This document shows, piece by piece, positions 43,801 to 50,531 of a DNA stretch of 64,000 nt. Numbering within the stretch: the stretch's first letter is position 1; each line of letters starts with the position of its first letter. A program made the position numbers and the translations under genes. The notes under the pieces are model-generated. The model ran no database searches, was not told where the DNA came from, and saw only the letters and a list, made by a program, of their open reading frames with translations. The stretch is taken from positions 1,495,001-1,559,000 of the forward strand of contig NZ_JABXJG010000002.1 in the NCBI RefSeq assembly GCF_013375535.1, written 5' to 3'. The stretch comes from Sphingobium sp. 15-1 (GTDB taxonomy: Bacteria > Pseudomonadota > Alphaproteobacteria > Sphingomonadales > Sphingomonadaceae).

Positions 43801-44329
43801 CATGGTGGCTCGCAACTTCGCCAAGCTGATGAGCTACAAGGACGAGTATGAGGTGGCTCGCCTGCACGCGGACCCAGCGTTCCAGCAGCAGCTGAAGGAG
43901 ACGTTCGAGAATGGCGCGAAGCTGCGTTATAATCTCGCGCCGCCGCTCTTCTCCAAGCGCGATGCGAATGGGCACCTGATCAAACGCGAGTTCGGTCCAT
44001 GGATGGGCAAGGCTTTCGCTGTCCTCGCCCGCTTCAAGAGACTACGTGGGACCGCCTTCGACATCTTCGGCTATACCGAGGAGCGTCGGATGGAGCGGGG
44101 GCTGATCGACCATTATGAAGCGCAGATGCGCATGGTCGCAGACCGGCTGACCCCCGCCAACCACGCCGCCGCTGTAGAACTGGCCTCGTTGCCTGCGCAG
44201 ATTCGCGGCTATGGACATGTCAAGCACGCCAATGTCGAACAGGTGAAAGCACTCGAACCGACCATATTGCGCAAGTTTGAAGAAACCCGTGCAGTCGCGG
44301 CACCTGAGCGGGAGGTCGCGGTCAGCTGA
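40850..44329 (+). CDS. Indolepyruvate-type 2-oxoacid ferredoxin oxidoreductase, fused subunits
   Basis: A 1159-residue thiamine-diphosphate enzyme with both IorA- and IorB-like parts in one chain. Visible are an N-terminal pyrimidine-binding part (AGLNTAGFISGYRGSPLGTY), the TPP loop (NMGDGTYYHSGLL with FNDAVAMTGGQPVDG), a cysteine-rich 4Fe-4S segment near residues 630-680 (CEGCGDCSVQSNC, SCVKGFCP) and the gamma-type domain MVSGIGGTGVVTIGALLAMA. The family converts an aryl- or alkyl-2-oxoacid plus CoA to the acyl-CoA and CO2, reducing ferredoxin. The aerobic fused form is common in alphaproteobacteria. It could accept the product of the FMN 2-hydroxyacid dehydrogenase. Confidence 0.93.
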   Translation: MRDVKLDDKYTVEEGRVIMSGTHALIRVPLLQKEIDARAGLNTAGFISGYRGSPLGTYDLELWRAKDLLKSHDILFQPGVNEDLAATAVWGTQMLATTPGAHRDGVFAIWYGKGPGVDRSGDPFKHGNIAGTHPHGGVLIVAGDDHSGKSSTVAHQSEMALMHAGMPILAPSDVQDVIDLGLLGFAMSRYTGLYTGFKLTNETLEQTMTVDIEMRDNGPVCPDRGPAPANGFHNYPTHLDRIGSEIVLKRYRWPLVGKFVRANGIDRTLIDAPQRRLGIVSTGKAVQDVRQALKMLELDREAAAALGLSFYKLGCMYPVEREGLVEFAAGQSELLFIEEKDPLVENQAKAILYGRPDMPRIVGKTDEDGVAMIPADEQLEPVQLAIVIAERLQRLGVEDAALAERAERLSRQMATVAALKPADAGRSPYFCSGCPHNTGTRFPEGSIAAGGIGCHAMAMYSGPEMLPNTQMGGEGAHWYSLAYFSDMNHIFQNMGDGTYYHSGLLAVRGAVAAKVNMTFKILFNDAVAMTGGQPVDGPLTPGDITRQVLAEGATRCVVVTDRPELYGSHSGLGAGVTVHHRDSYDAVQKELRNVPGVTVIVYEQTCAAEKRRRRKRGKFPDPAKRMFINAAVCEGCGDCSVQSNCVSVWPKETELGRKRQIDQSNCNKDYSCVKGFCPSFVTVLDAEPRKPKKAQLASETDIALPSPALVSLEDGAYNIMVSGIGGTGVVTIGALLAMAAHLEGKSTSVFDMTGLSQKNGAVYSHVRIAAHNEDLGAQKLGIGEADLALAFDAVAALSKEPAITLDGERTKTVVNARVTPTPAFQRNPDLTLDQGLLVRRLGKMSAQLQSVDATGLGLALLGDTIAANLFMLGYASQLGLLPVSPQAIERAVEINGVAIPFNKAAFALGRLQAVDPQRIEQAVVSHVQEIEFQPLTKLDDIVAHRTGLLTGYQNAAWAQRYRDLVDLVRHAEQQAAPGKDTLSVMVARNFAKLMSYKDEYEVARLHADPAFQQQLKETFENGAKLRYNLAPPLFSKRDANGHLIKREFGPWMGKAFAVLARFKRLRGTAFDIFGYTEERRMERGLIDHYEAQMRMVADRLTPANHAAAVELASLPAQIRGYGHVKHANVEQVKALEPTILRKFEETRAVAAPEREVAVS

Positions 44330-44332
44330 CCC

Positions 44333-44959
44333 TTAGCGCGGCTTTCCTCCCAGATAGCCGGTGAGCAGATGTTGTATTGCAAGCCGGGTCTGCGCAACCG
44401 TGGACCCGGTGAAACGCATCTGCGCAATCATGTGCGCGAGGCCGACGACCACTTCTGCGGCCTCCTCGACCACCAAATCTTTGCTGATGGTGCCGTCAGC
44501 CTTTCCTTCTTTCAGCTTTTTTCCGACCACGGCGCAGGCAGCCTCGCGAAAGGCGATATAGCGGGGCCATGTGGGGTGACGCGTGGCCGTGCTCCAGTCG
44601 AGCCACGTGCGCACAACATCTTGATGCGTGTCGATCGAACGCGCCAGCGAGACGAGCATTTCCTCCAACGCGGCAAGCGGATCAACCTGTTCTGCGGCGG
44701 CTCGCGTGGCAATTCCGTGCAGAAGGAAATTCGCGACTTCGTTGAGAACATCCCGCACAAGATCGTCATGATCTGCATAATAATGCATCATGGTGGGCAA
44801 TGACACGCCCGCACGCTTCGCGATCATCGTGTGGTTGGTATGACCAAGGCCGTGTTCGGCCAGGAGCTCCAGCGTTATAGCCCGCAACTGTGCCTGACGC
44901 GCGCCTGGTGAGAGGCGGGGCGCCCTTTCCTTTCGCGAGCGCTGATTTTCCGCGTTCAT
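44333..44959 (-). CDS. TetR-family transcriptional regulator
   Basis: About 208 residues. The N-terminal HTH is ITLELLAEHGLGHTNHTMIA then KRAGVSLPTMMHYYADHDDL, and the rest is the helical ligand domain. A start further upstream at 45058 is open, but MNAENQRSRKE at 44959 places the HTH at the usual distance. It diverges from the second P450 gene. An exceptional palindrome (45065-45086) in the gap is the likely operator for autoregulation and control of the P450. Confidence 0.9.
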   Translation of the reverse strand: MNAENQRSRKERAPRLSPGARQAQLRAITLELLAEHGLGHTNHTMIAKRAGVSLPTMMHYYADHDDLVRDVLNEVANFLLHGIATRAAAEQVDPLAALEEMLVSLARSIDTHQDVVRTWLDWSTATRHPTWPRYIAFREAACAVVGKKLKEGKADGTISKDLVVEEAAEVVVGLAHMIAQMRFTGSTVAQTRLAIQHLLTGYLGGKPR

Positions 44960-45064
44960 CTCAAAAATCCATATGGTGCTCAAATGGCGATGCAATTGCC
45001 AAAAGCGGCGCAGCATCGTTTTGTCATGATCTGCCTGGACATGGCCCGTTTCGCTCATACCATG

Positions 45065-45086
45065 TTATTGAAGGTAAGTTCAATAA
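45065..45086. promoter_or_regulatory. Perfect 8-bp-arm palindrome, likely TetR operator
   Basis: TTATTGAA, six bases GGTAAG, TTCAATAA. Arms are perfect and lie between the divergent TetR and P450 genes, 37 bases before the P450 start. The spacing is typical for a TetR dimer. Confidence 0.6.
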
Positions 45087-45122
45087 TATCTAATCCAGCG
45101 GCATAATTTCTGGAGAGAGTGG

Positions 45123-46373
45123 ATGCAGGAAGCTGGTGAACGTGTCTCGCTGGCGGTTCGGCCCGATCATGTGCCGCCGTCGCTAGTGATTGATTTCAAC
45201 ATGTATAGTGTTCCCGGCGGTGCTTGGGATGCTCAAGCTGCTTTTCACACCGTCCAGCTGGCGAGCCCAGACATTTTCTGGACGCCGCACAATGGCGGAC
45301 ATTGGGTTGCGACCCGGGCCGAGGATGTGGAAATGATGTTGCGTGATCCCGCGCGCTTTTCCAGCAAGCGGGTCTTTCTGCCACGCGATGACAATGCGCC
45401 ACGCTCATTGCCTCTGGAGACGGACCCACCACTCCACACGGAGTTGCGAAAGCCTTTGAGTCGCGCTCTTTTTCCCAAAATCGTGGACGACATGGAGCCA
45501 CGCGTGCGTCAGCTGGTCGATGATCTGATCGATGAGCTGATCGGCCAGGGCGAATGTGATTTCGTGGCGGATTTTGCCAACATCATGCCCATGAACATCT
45601 TCCTCGACCTGGTCGATCTTCCTCGGGAAGAGCGGCACCGGCTTCTTCCGCTCGTGGAAAAGTTCATCAAGGGTGGCACGCTGGAAGCTCGCCAGGAAGC
45701 GCAGCAGGCGATTTTCGTGTATGTGACCGACATCGTGCGCGCCCGCCGTGCCAATCCGGGCAATGACCTTGCCTCGATCGTCGTCAATGCATCAGTCGGC
45801 GACGAGATGATCAGCGAAATGGACGCGATCTCCTACATGACCCTGATCCTGTTCGGGGGACTCGATACGATCGCAGCCATGCTGTCGTACATCACGCTGT
45901 TTCTCGCTACGCATCCGGAGCACCGTGCGACATTGATCGAACGGCTGGATGACGATCGCTTTGTTCGCGACGCGATGGAGGAGCTTTTTCGTCGGTTCGG
46001 GATCGTCCAGGCGGCGCGCGTGATCCAGGAAGATTTCGAATATAAAGGCGTGACCTTCCGGAAAAATGACACGATATTGCCCATCAACATGCTCTGCGGC
46101 CTGGATGATCGCCGCGTCGACAATCCGCTGGAAGTCCGGTTCGATCGAGAGCGGCCGGCGCGGCACCTTGCCTTTGGGGCTGGGCCGCACAGTTGCCCGG
46201 GCGCGACACTGGCGCGTCGTGAGATTGGCATATTCCTGCGGGAGTGGTTGAGGCGAATCCCGGACTTCTCACTGAAACCAGGGGCAAAACCGTTCAATCT
46301 GCTTGGCGTAACTTGCGGGTTGGAGACGCTGGAATTGGTTTGGCCGACCGCAGGAAATGGGGCCTCTTCATGA
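45123..46373 (+). CDS. Cytochrome P450 (second)
   Basis: A 416-residue soluble P450. The I-helix motif LILFGGLDTIAAMLSY, K-helix EELFRRFG and heme loop AFGAGPHSCPGATLARREIG (Cys about 358) are intact. It differs clearly from the P450 at 34624, so it is a separate family rather than a copy. Adjacent to a TetR gene and the palindrome above; GGAGAGAG lies before the ATG. The only P450-type 2Fe-2S ferredoxin visible is at 30356. Confidence 0.92.
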   Translation: MQEAGERVSLAVRPDHVPPSLVIDFNMYSVPGGAWDAQAAFHTVQLASPDIFWTPHNGGHWVATRAEDVEMMLRDPARFSSKRVFLPRDDNAPRSLPLETDPPLHTELRKPLSRALFPKIVDDMEPRVRQLVDDLIDELIGQGECDFVADFANIMPMNIFLDLVDLPREERHRLLPLVEKFIKGGTLEARQEAQQAIFVYVTDIVRARRANPGNDLASIVVNASVGDEMISEMDAISYMTLILFGGLDTIAAMLSYITLFLATHPEHRATLIERLDDDRFVRDAMEELFRRFGIVQAARVIQEDFEYKGVTFRKNDTILPINMLCGLDDRRVDNPLEVRFDRERPARHLAFGAGPHSCPGATLARREIGIFLREWLRRIPDFSLKPGAKPFNLLGVTCGLETLELVWPTAGNGASS

Positions 46374-46489
46374 GGTAGTGTGGCACATGGGATGCCAATC
46401 GCTCAACCATGGCGCGTTTCGCCCCGAACTGGCACGGTGCGCCCTGTTATCATCCTCCATATGGTCTATCACAGGATGCACAGTAAAAA

Positions 46490-46515
46490 TGCGGCTTCCA
46501 TCGAGTAAAGCCGCA
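46490..46515. terminator. Hairpin TGCGGCTT/AAGCCGCA before the TonB receptor
   Basis: Perfect 8-bp stem with a 10-base loop, 16 bases before the receptor start. It may end transcripts from the P450 gene or act as a leader structure for the receptor; there is no clear T-run. Confidence 0.4.
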
Positions 46516-46531
46516 CGTTCTGGAGGGGAAT

Positions 46532-48922
46532 ATGATGACGAAATTCTCGTCGAGACTTCTTGCGACTGCAGCCTCTGTGATTGCGATCACCCATGTTGCT
46601 TCAGCCTTTGCGCAGGAACAAACCGCGCCACCTGCGCAAGCGTCTGAAGAAACTCCCTCCGGCGGTGTTGCAGACATCATCGTTACTGCGCAGAAGCGTG
46701 CGCAGAATTTGAACGATGTCGGTTTGTCGATCACGGCGGCCTCTGCCGATCAATTGGCGTCGGCGGGTGTGGGTAGCGCGGGCGATCTGGCAAAGATCAC
46801 GCCCGGCTTCACATTCACCAAGAGTCAGGACGGGACCCCGCTCTACACGCTCCGCGGCGTAGGGTTCAATGATTACACGCTGGGGGCCAGCCCCGCTGTG
46901 AGCGTCTATGTGGATCAGGTTCCACTGGCCTATGGCGCATTCACGCAGGGCGTGTCTCTAGACCTGGAGCGTGTTGAGGTCCTGAAAGGGCCTCAAGGTA
47001 TTCTCTTCGGCCAGAACTCGACCGGTGGGGCGATCAACTATATCGCGGCCAAGCCGACCAAGTCTCTTGAGGCCGGTATAAGGGCATCTTATGGTCGTTT
47101 CGATACCTTCGATGGTGAAGCCTTCATTAGTGGTCCGATCAGCGATACGCTGTCCGTGCGTCTGGCGGGAGCTGCGACCATTTCTGGCCCGTGGCAATAT
47201 AATTATAACCGCGATGCCAGCCTCGGGCGACAGGACCAGTTGCGCGGGCGTTTCCAGGCGGAATGGAAGCCCAGCGAGCGCCTGACTCTCTTGTTCAGCG
47301 CCAATGGCTGGCGGGACAAGTCCGACACGCAGGCGGGCCAGCTTCAGGGCCTTTTCCTCCAGCTGAACGAGACAACAGCGCCGTTCGCGGCAGCAGCTGG
47401 CGCTGCGGATCTGACCGAGACGCTGCGTCGGATCGCCGTGTTCCGCACTCTCAGCCCTGCGCCCGAGAACGCCCGGGCCGCAGACTGGGATTCCGATCGG
47501 GACCTGACGCGGGACGATGGCTTCTATCAACTGTCGCTACGCGGCGATTATGAACTGACGGATGATATAACGCTCACGTCCATCACGGCCTTCTCGCGTT
47601 ATAATGAGAATTACTCGGTCGACCGCGATGGTACTTCACTGAAGAATGCCGGCGTCAATGCCGACGGGCGGGTCAAGAGTTTCAGTCAGGAACTGCGGCT
47701 TTCCGGCGATATGCATGGCATCAACTGGTTGCTCGGCGGCAACTATGCGAAGAACAAGGTGCGTAGCGCCAACGACATTCTAACTGGCGACTCAACCAAT
47801 ACGGCCATTCTTCCTGGTGGGCCATGGATTGCGGCTTCCACGACGACGATCACCCAGGATATCAAGGACTGGGCGATCTTCGGTAATGTCGAGGCGGAGG
47901 TGACGCGGGAGCTTACCCTGTTGGCGGGCGCTCGCTATGCGAAGAGCAAGAATGACTACACATCCTGCATGACCGGTGACATTGGCATGCAGACCACATT
48001 CAAGATACTCTCGGATGCGATCTCAGGTACGCCAGGCGCTCCGCTTGGCCCGACATCCTGCCTCAGCATGGATGCGACAACCTTCGAAAACACACGCACG
48101 CCCTATACCGACAGTCTGAAAGAAGATAATTTCTCCTGGCGTCTGGGCGTCAACTATAAGCCAAATCGGGACATTCTTCTCTATGCTCTGGCATCGCGGG
48201 GCTATAAATCGGGCAGCTTCCCGACACTGCCGGCGTCCACGACTGCGCAGCTCTCGCCCGTCACGCAGGAATCGGTGACGGCCTATGAAGTCGGCGCGAA
48301 GATTTCGGCGATGGACCGCGCGCTTCAGTTCAATCTGGCTGCCTTCCATTATATCTATAAGGACAAGCAGATCCGCGGTCTGGTGATCGACCCTGTGTTC
48401 AACCAGCTGGAGAAGCTGGTGAATGTGCCGAAGTCGAGGATCAACGGCGCAGAGGTGGAAATCACGGCACGTCCGGTTTCCGGCCTGATCTTGCGTGGCG
48501 CCGTCACCTATGTCGACTCAAAGGTTCTGAATTTCTCCGGTATCAATAATGAGCGCGTGTCAGGCGACTTCAGCGGATCGGCGCTGCCCTTCTCGCCGAA
48601 ATGGCATGTGGTGGGTGACATCAATTATGAGTGGAATCTGAACGACAGTCTTGGTGCCTTTATGGGAGCAAATATGCTGTACAACAGCAAGACGAGCTCC
48701 ACGCTGGGCGTCGCGCCTTCTTCCGTCATCGGCTCATTCAAGACTGTAGACATGCGTGCCGGCATCAAGGCGCTGGATGACAGGTGGAGCCTGTCGGTCT
48801 GGGGGCGCAATGTCTTCAATGAATATTATTGGAGCAATCAGTTCGTCACCCAGGATGTGGTCGTTCGCTACGCCGCCCGGCCGGCTACCTATGGCGTAAC
48901 CCTGAAGTTCGGTTTCAGATAA
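46532..48922 (+). CDS. TonB-dependent outer-membrane receptor (first)
   Basis: A 796-residue protein with a signal peptide (LLATAASVIAITHVASAFAQ), a TonB box region (DIIVTAQKRAQNLNDVGLSI), the plug domain (VLKGPQGILFGQNSTGGAIN) and a beta-barrel that ends in the C-terminal Phe signature (YGVTLKFGFR). Sphingomonads use such receptors to import substrates too large for porins; here it is near PQQ and P450 oxidation genes, so it probably imports the pathway substrate. GGAGGGGAAT precedes two possible start ATGs (46532, 46535). Confidence 0.93.
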   Translation: MMTKFSSRLLATAASVIAITHVASAFAQEQTAPPAQASEETPSGGVADIIVTAQKRAQNLNDVGLSITAASADQLASAGVGSAGDLAKITPGFTFTKSQDGTPLYTLRGVGFNDYTLGASPAVSVYVDQVPLAYGAFTQGVSLDLERVEVLKGPQGILFGQNSTGGAINYIAAKPTKSLEAGIRASYGRFDTFDGEAFISGPISDTLSVRLAGAATISGPWQYNYNRDASLGRQDQLRGRFQAEWKPSERLTLLFSANGWRDKSDTQAGQLQGLFLQLNETTAPFAAAAGAADLTETLRRIAVFRTLSPAPENARAADWDSDRDLTRDDGFYQLSLRGDYELTDDITLTSITAFSRYNENYSVDRDGTSLKNAGVNADGRVKSFSQELRLSGDMHGINWLLGGNYAKNKVRSANDILTGDSTNTAILPGGPWIAASTTTITQDIKDWAIFGNVEAEVTRELTLLAGARYAKSKNDYTSCMTGDIGMQTTFKILSDAISGTPGAPLGPTSCLSMDATTFENTRTPYTDSLKEDNFSWRLGVNYKPNRDILLYALASRGYKSGSFPTLPASTTAQLSPVTQESVTAYEVGAKISAMDRALQFNLAAFHYIYKDKQIRGLVIDPVFNQLEKLVNVPKSRINGAEVEITARPVSGLILRGAVTYVDSKVLNFSGINNERVSGDFSGSALPFSPKWHVVGDINYEWNLNDSLGAFMGANMLYNSKTSSTLGVAPSSVIGSFKTVDMRAGIKALDDRWSLSVWGRNVFNEYYWSNQFVTQDVVVRYAARPATYGVTLKFGFR

Positions 48923-48986
48923 TCCTCGACGGGCAGTGGAGGGTCGCTGGATGTGCTGTCATCGCAAGGTGGCAGCACATTCTTTG

Positions 48987-49146
48987 TCAGAGAGGTGTTT
49001 GGAAATGCGCCTTTTTAGCGCATGCGGCACCAGCCTTCTCCCCCATCCGGCCACCAATATGATACTGCCGTTGGGTGGTCGTGTAAGGGAGAAGGCTCGT
49101 GCGGCATCGAAATGCGATCTTTCGCGCATTTCCAAAAGTCTCTCAG
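48987..49146. repeat. Large imperfect inverted repeat (MITE-like)
   Basis: A left arm TCAGAGAGGTGTTTGGAAAT with GCGC, and further inward GCGGCACCAGCCTTCTCCC, is matched in reverse by GGGAGAAGGCTCGTGCGGC and GCGCATTTCCAAAAG with CTCTCAG on the right. Arms are about 70 bases with a small unpaired centre near 49065. It carries no gene and lies between the first TonB receptor and the IS. It could be a transcription terminator of unusual size or a non-autonomous element; no certain target duplication was found. Confidence 0.7.
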
Positions 49147-49189
49147 CCAATCTGAAAAGGGACTGACGTGCTCCCCTGATTGTTACCAT

Positions 49190-50080
49190 TCAGAGGTAGA
49201 GTCCGGCTCCTTCATGATGATTGGTTGAGGTGATGGCAACCTGTCCGGGGGCATGCCCCCGGACAGGTTGGCCGGCTTTCTCGGCGGGGGTTCTCCCGCC
49301 CAGTTTCGAGTGTGGCCTGACGTGGTTGTAGTCGTACCGCCAGGCATCGAGCACGAAGCGGGCATGCGGCAGCGACGTGAACAGCGTCTCGTTGAGGCAT
49401 TCGTCGCGCAGACGCCCGTTGAAGCTCTCGACGAAGCCGTTCTGCATCGGCTTGCCGGGTGCGATGTAATGCCACTCGACCCGCCGCTCCTGCGACCAGC
49501 GCAGGATAGCCGACGAGGTCAGTTCGGTGCCGTTGTCGCTGACTACCGTATGCGGCTTGCCGCGTATCCCGATCAGCCGCGTCAGCTCCCGCGCGACCCG
49601 CACGCCCGAGAGCGACGTGTCAGCCACCAGCGCCAGGCATTCCCGCGTGTAATCATCGACCACGCACAGGATGCGGAACCGCCGGCTGCACGTCAGGGTG
49701 TCGGAGACGAAGTCCAGCGACCAGCGCTGGTTCGGGCCGTCCGGCAGCACCATCGGTGCTCGCGTGCCCAGGGCACGCTTGCGGCCACCACGGCGGCGGA
49801 CCCGCAGGTTCTCCTCGCGATAGACCCGCAGCAGCTTCTTATGGTTGGGCGTCATGCCCTCGCGAGCCAGCAGATAGCCAAGACGCCGGTAGCCGAACCG
49901 GCGACGTTCAGCGGCCAACTCGCGCAGGCGCTGCCGCAGCGGACCATCGTCTGGCCGCGACGATCGATACCGGATCACCCGCCGGCTCACGCCGACCAGG
50001 TTGCACGCCCGACGCTCGCTCAAGCCGTGATGCTCACGGGCATGGGCGACGGCATCCCGCTTGGCGCCGGGCGTCACCAT
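49190..50080 (-). CDS. IS407-group transposase OrfB
   Basis: The catalytic subunit, starting from the frameshift/ATG region at 50080 ([16 protein letters not shown]). Its HTH_21-like part ([20 protein letters not shown]) and integrase core contain the DDE residues in [23 protein letters not shown] and [16 protein letters not shown], and the tail [17 protein letters not shown]. It is expressed mostly as a fusion with OrfA after -1 frameshifting. No internal stops. Confidence 0.92.
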   Translation of the reverse strand: MVTPGAKRDAVAHAREHHGLSERRACNLVGVSRRVIRYRSSRPDDGPLRQRLRELAAERRRFGYRRLGYLLAREGMTPNHKKLLRVYREENLRVRRRGGRKRALGTRAPMVLPDGPNQRWSLDFVSDTLTCSRRFRILCVVDDYTRECLALVADTSLSGVRVARELTRLIGIRGKPHTVVSDNGTELTSSAILRWSQERRVEWHYIAPGKPMQNGFVESFNGRLRDECLNETLFTSLPHARFVLDAWRYDYNHVRPHSKLGGRTPAEKAGQPVRGHAPGQVAITSTNHHEGAGLYL

Positions 50081-50340
50081 TTTTTTGATGCCAGATCCTT
50101 CAGCACCACGTTGTCGAGCATGGCTTCGGCCAGCAGCTTCTTCAGCCGGCTGTTCTCTTCCTCGAGCGTGCGCAGGCGCCGGGCCTCGGACACCTCCAGA
50201 CCGCCATATTTCGACTTCCACTTGTAGAACGTCGCCGAGCTGATCCCGTGGCGGCGGCACACATCCGCTGTCGCCATCCCAGCCTCCTGCTCCTTCAAGA
50301 TCGCGATGATCTGCTCTTCGCTGAACCTGCTGCGCTTCAT
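50074..50340 (-). CDS. IS407-group transposase OrfA
   Basis: An 88-residue protein: [20 protein letters not shown] with a helix-turn-helix [20 protein letters not shown] and a coiled-coil ending LKDLASKKW. It overlaps orfB, and the poly-A stretch encoding SKK is the frameshift site. This is the standard IS407-group first subunit. Confidence 0.92.
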   Translation of the reverse strand: MKRSRFSEEQIIAILKEQEAGMATADVCRRHGISSATFYKWKSKYGGLEVSEARRLRTLEEENSRLKKLLAEAMLDNVVLKDLASKKW

Positions 50341-50531
50341 CTTCGTCCGACTCCTTCGCGTCGAACTCTACTCAAAATCGGTCACATTTCAGGGGAGCAC
50401 GTCAGGACGCGAACCCGGCCGGATCCAAACCAGACGGATTATATATAGATCCATTGATAAGCAATACTTCCAAACGGCTCAACTCCTGACGATGATGACC
50501 TAAGAGACGGCAAGAGCGTGATCAGGAGTGG

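Larger units (their letters stand above)
49164..50404 (-). mobile_element. IS3-family, IS407-group insertion sequence, complete
   Basis: A 1241-bp element with the 16-bp terminal repeat TGACGTGCTCCCCTGA at each end (inverted), flanked by a 4-bp direct repeat GGAC (49160-49163 and 50405-50408). The target duplication and undamaged ORFs suggest a recent insertion. Transposase genes read on the minus strand with an A7 frameshift tract near 50080-50086. It separates the TonB receptor from the PQQ dehydrogenase. Confidence 0.92.

Noticed and set aside
49253-50227. A 324-codon plus-strand frame inside the IS407-group element
   Set aside because: It is antisense to the transposase with its DDE motif and has no ribosome-binding site; a shadow frame.
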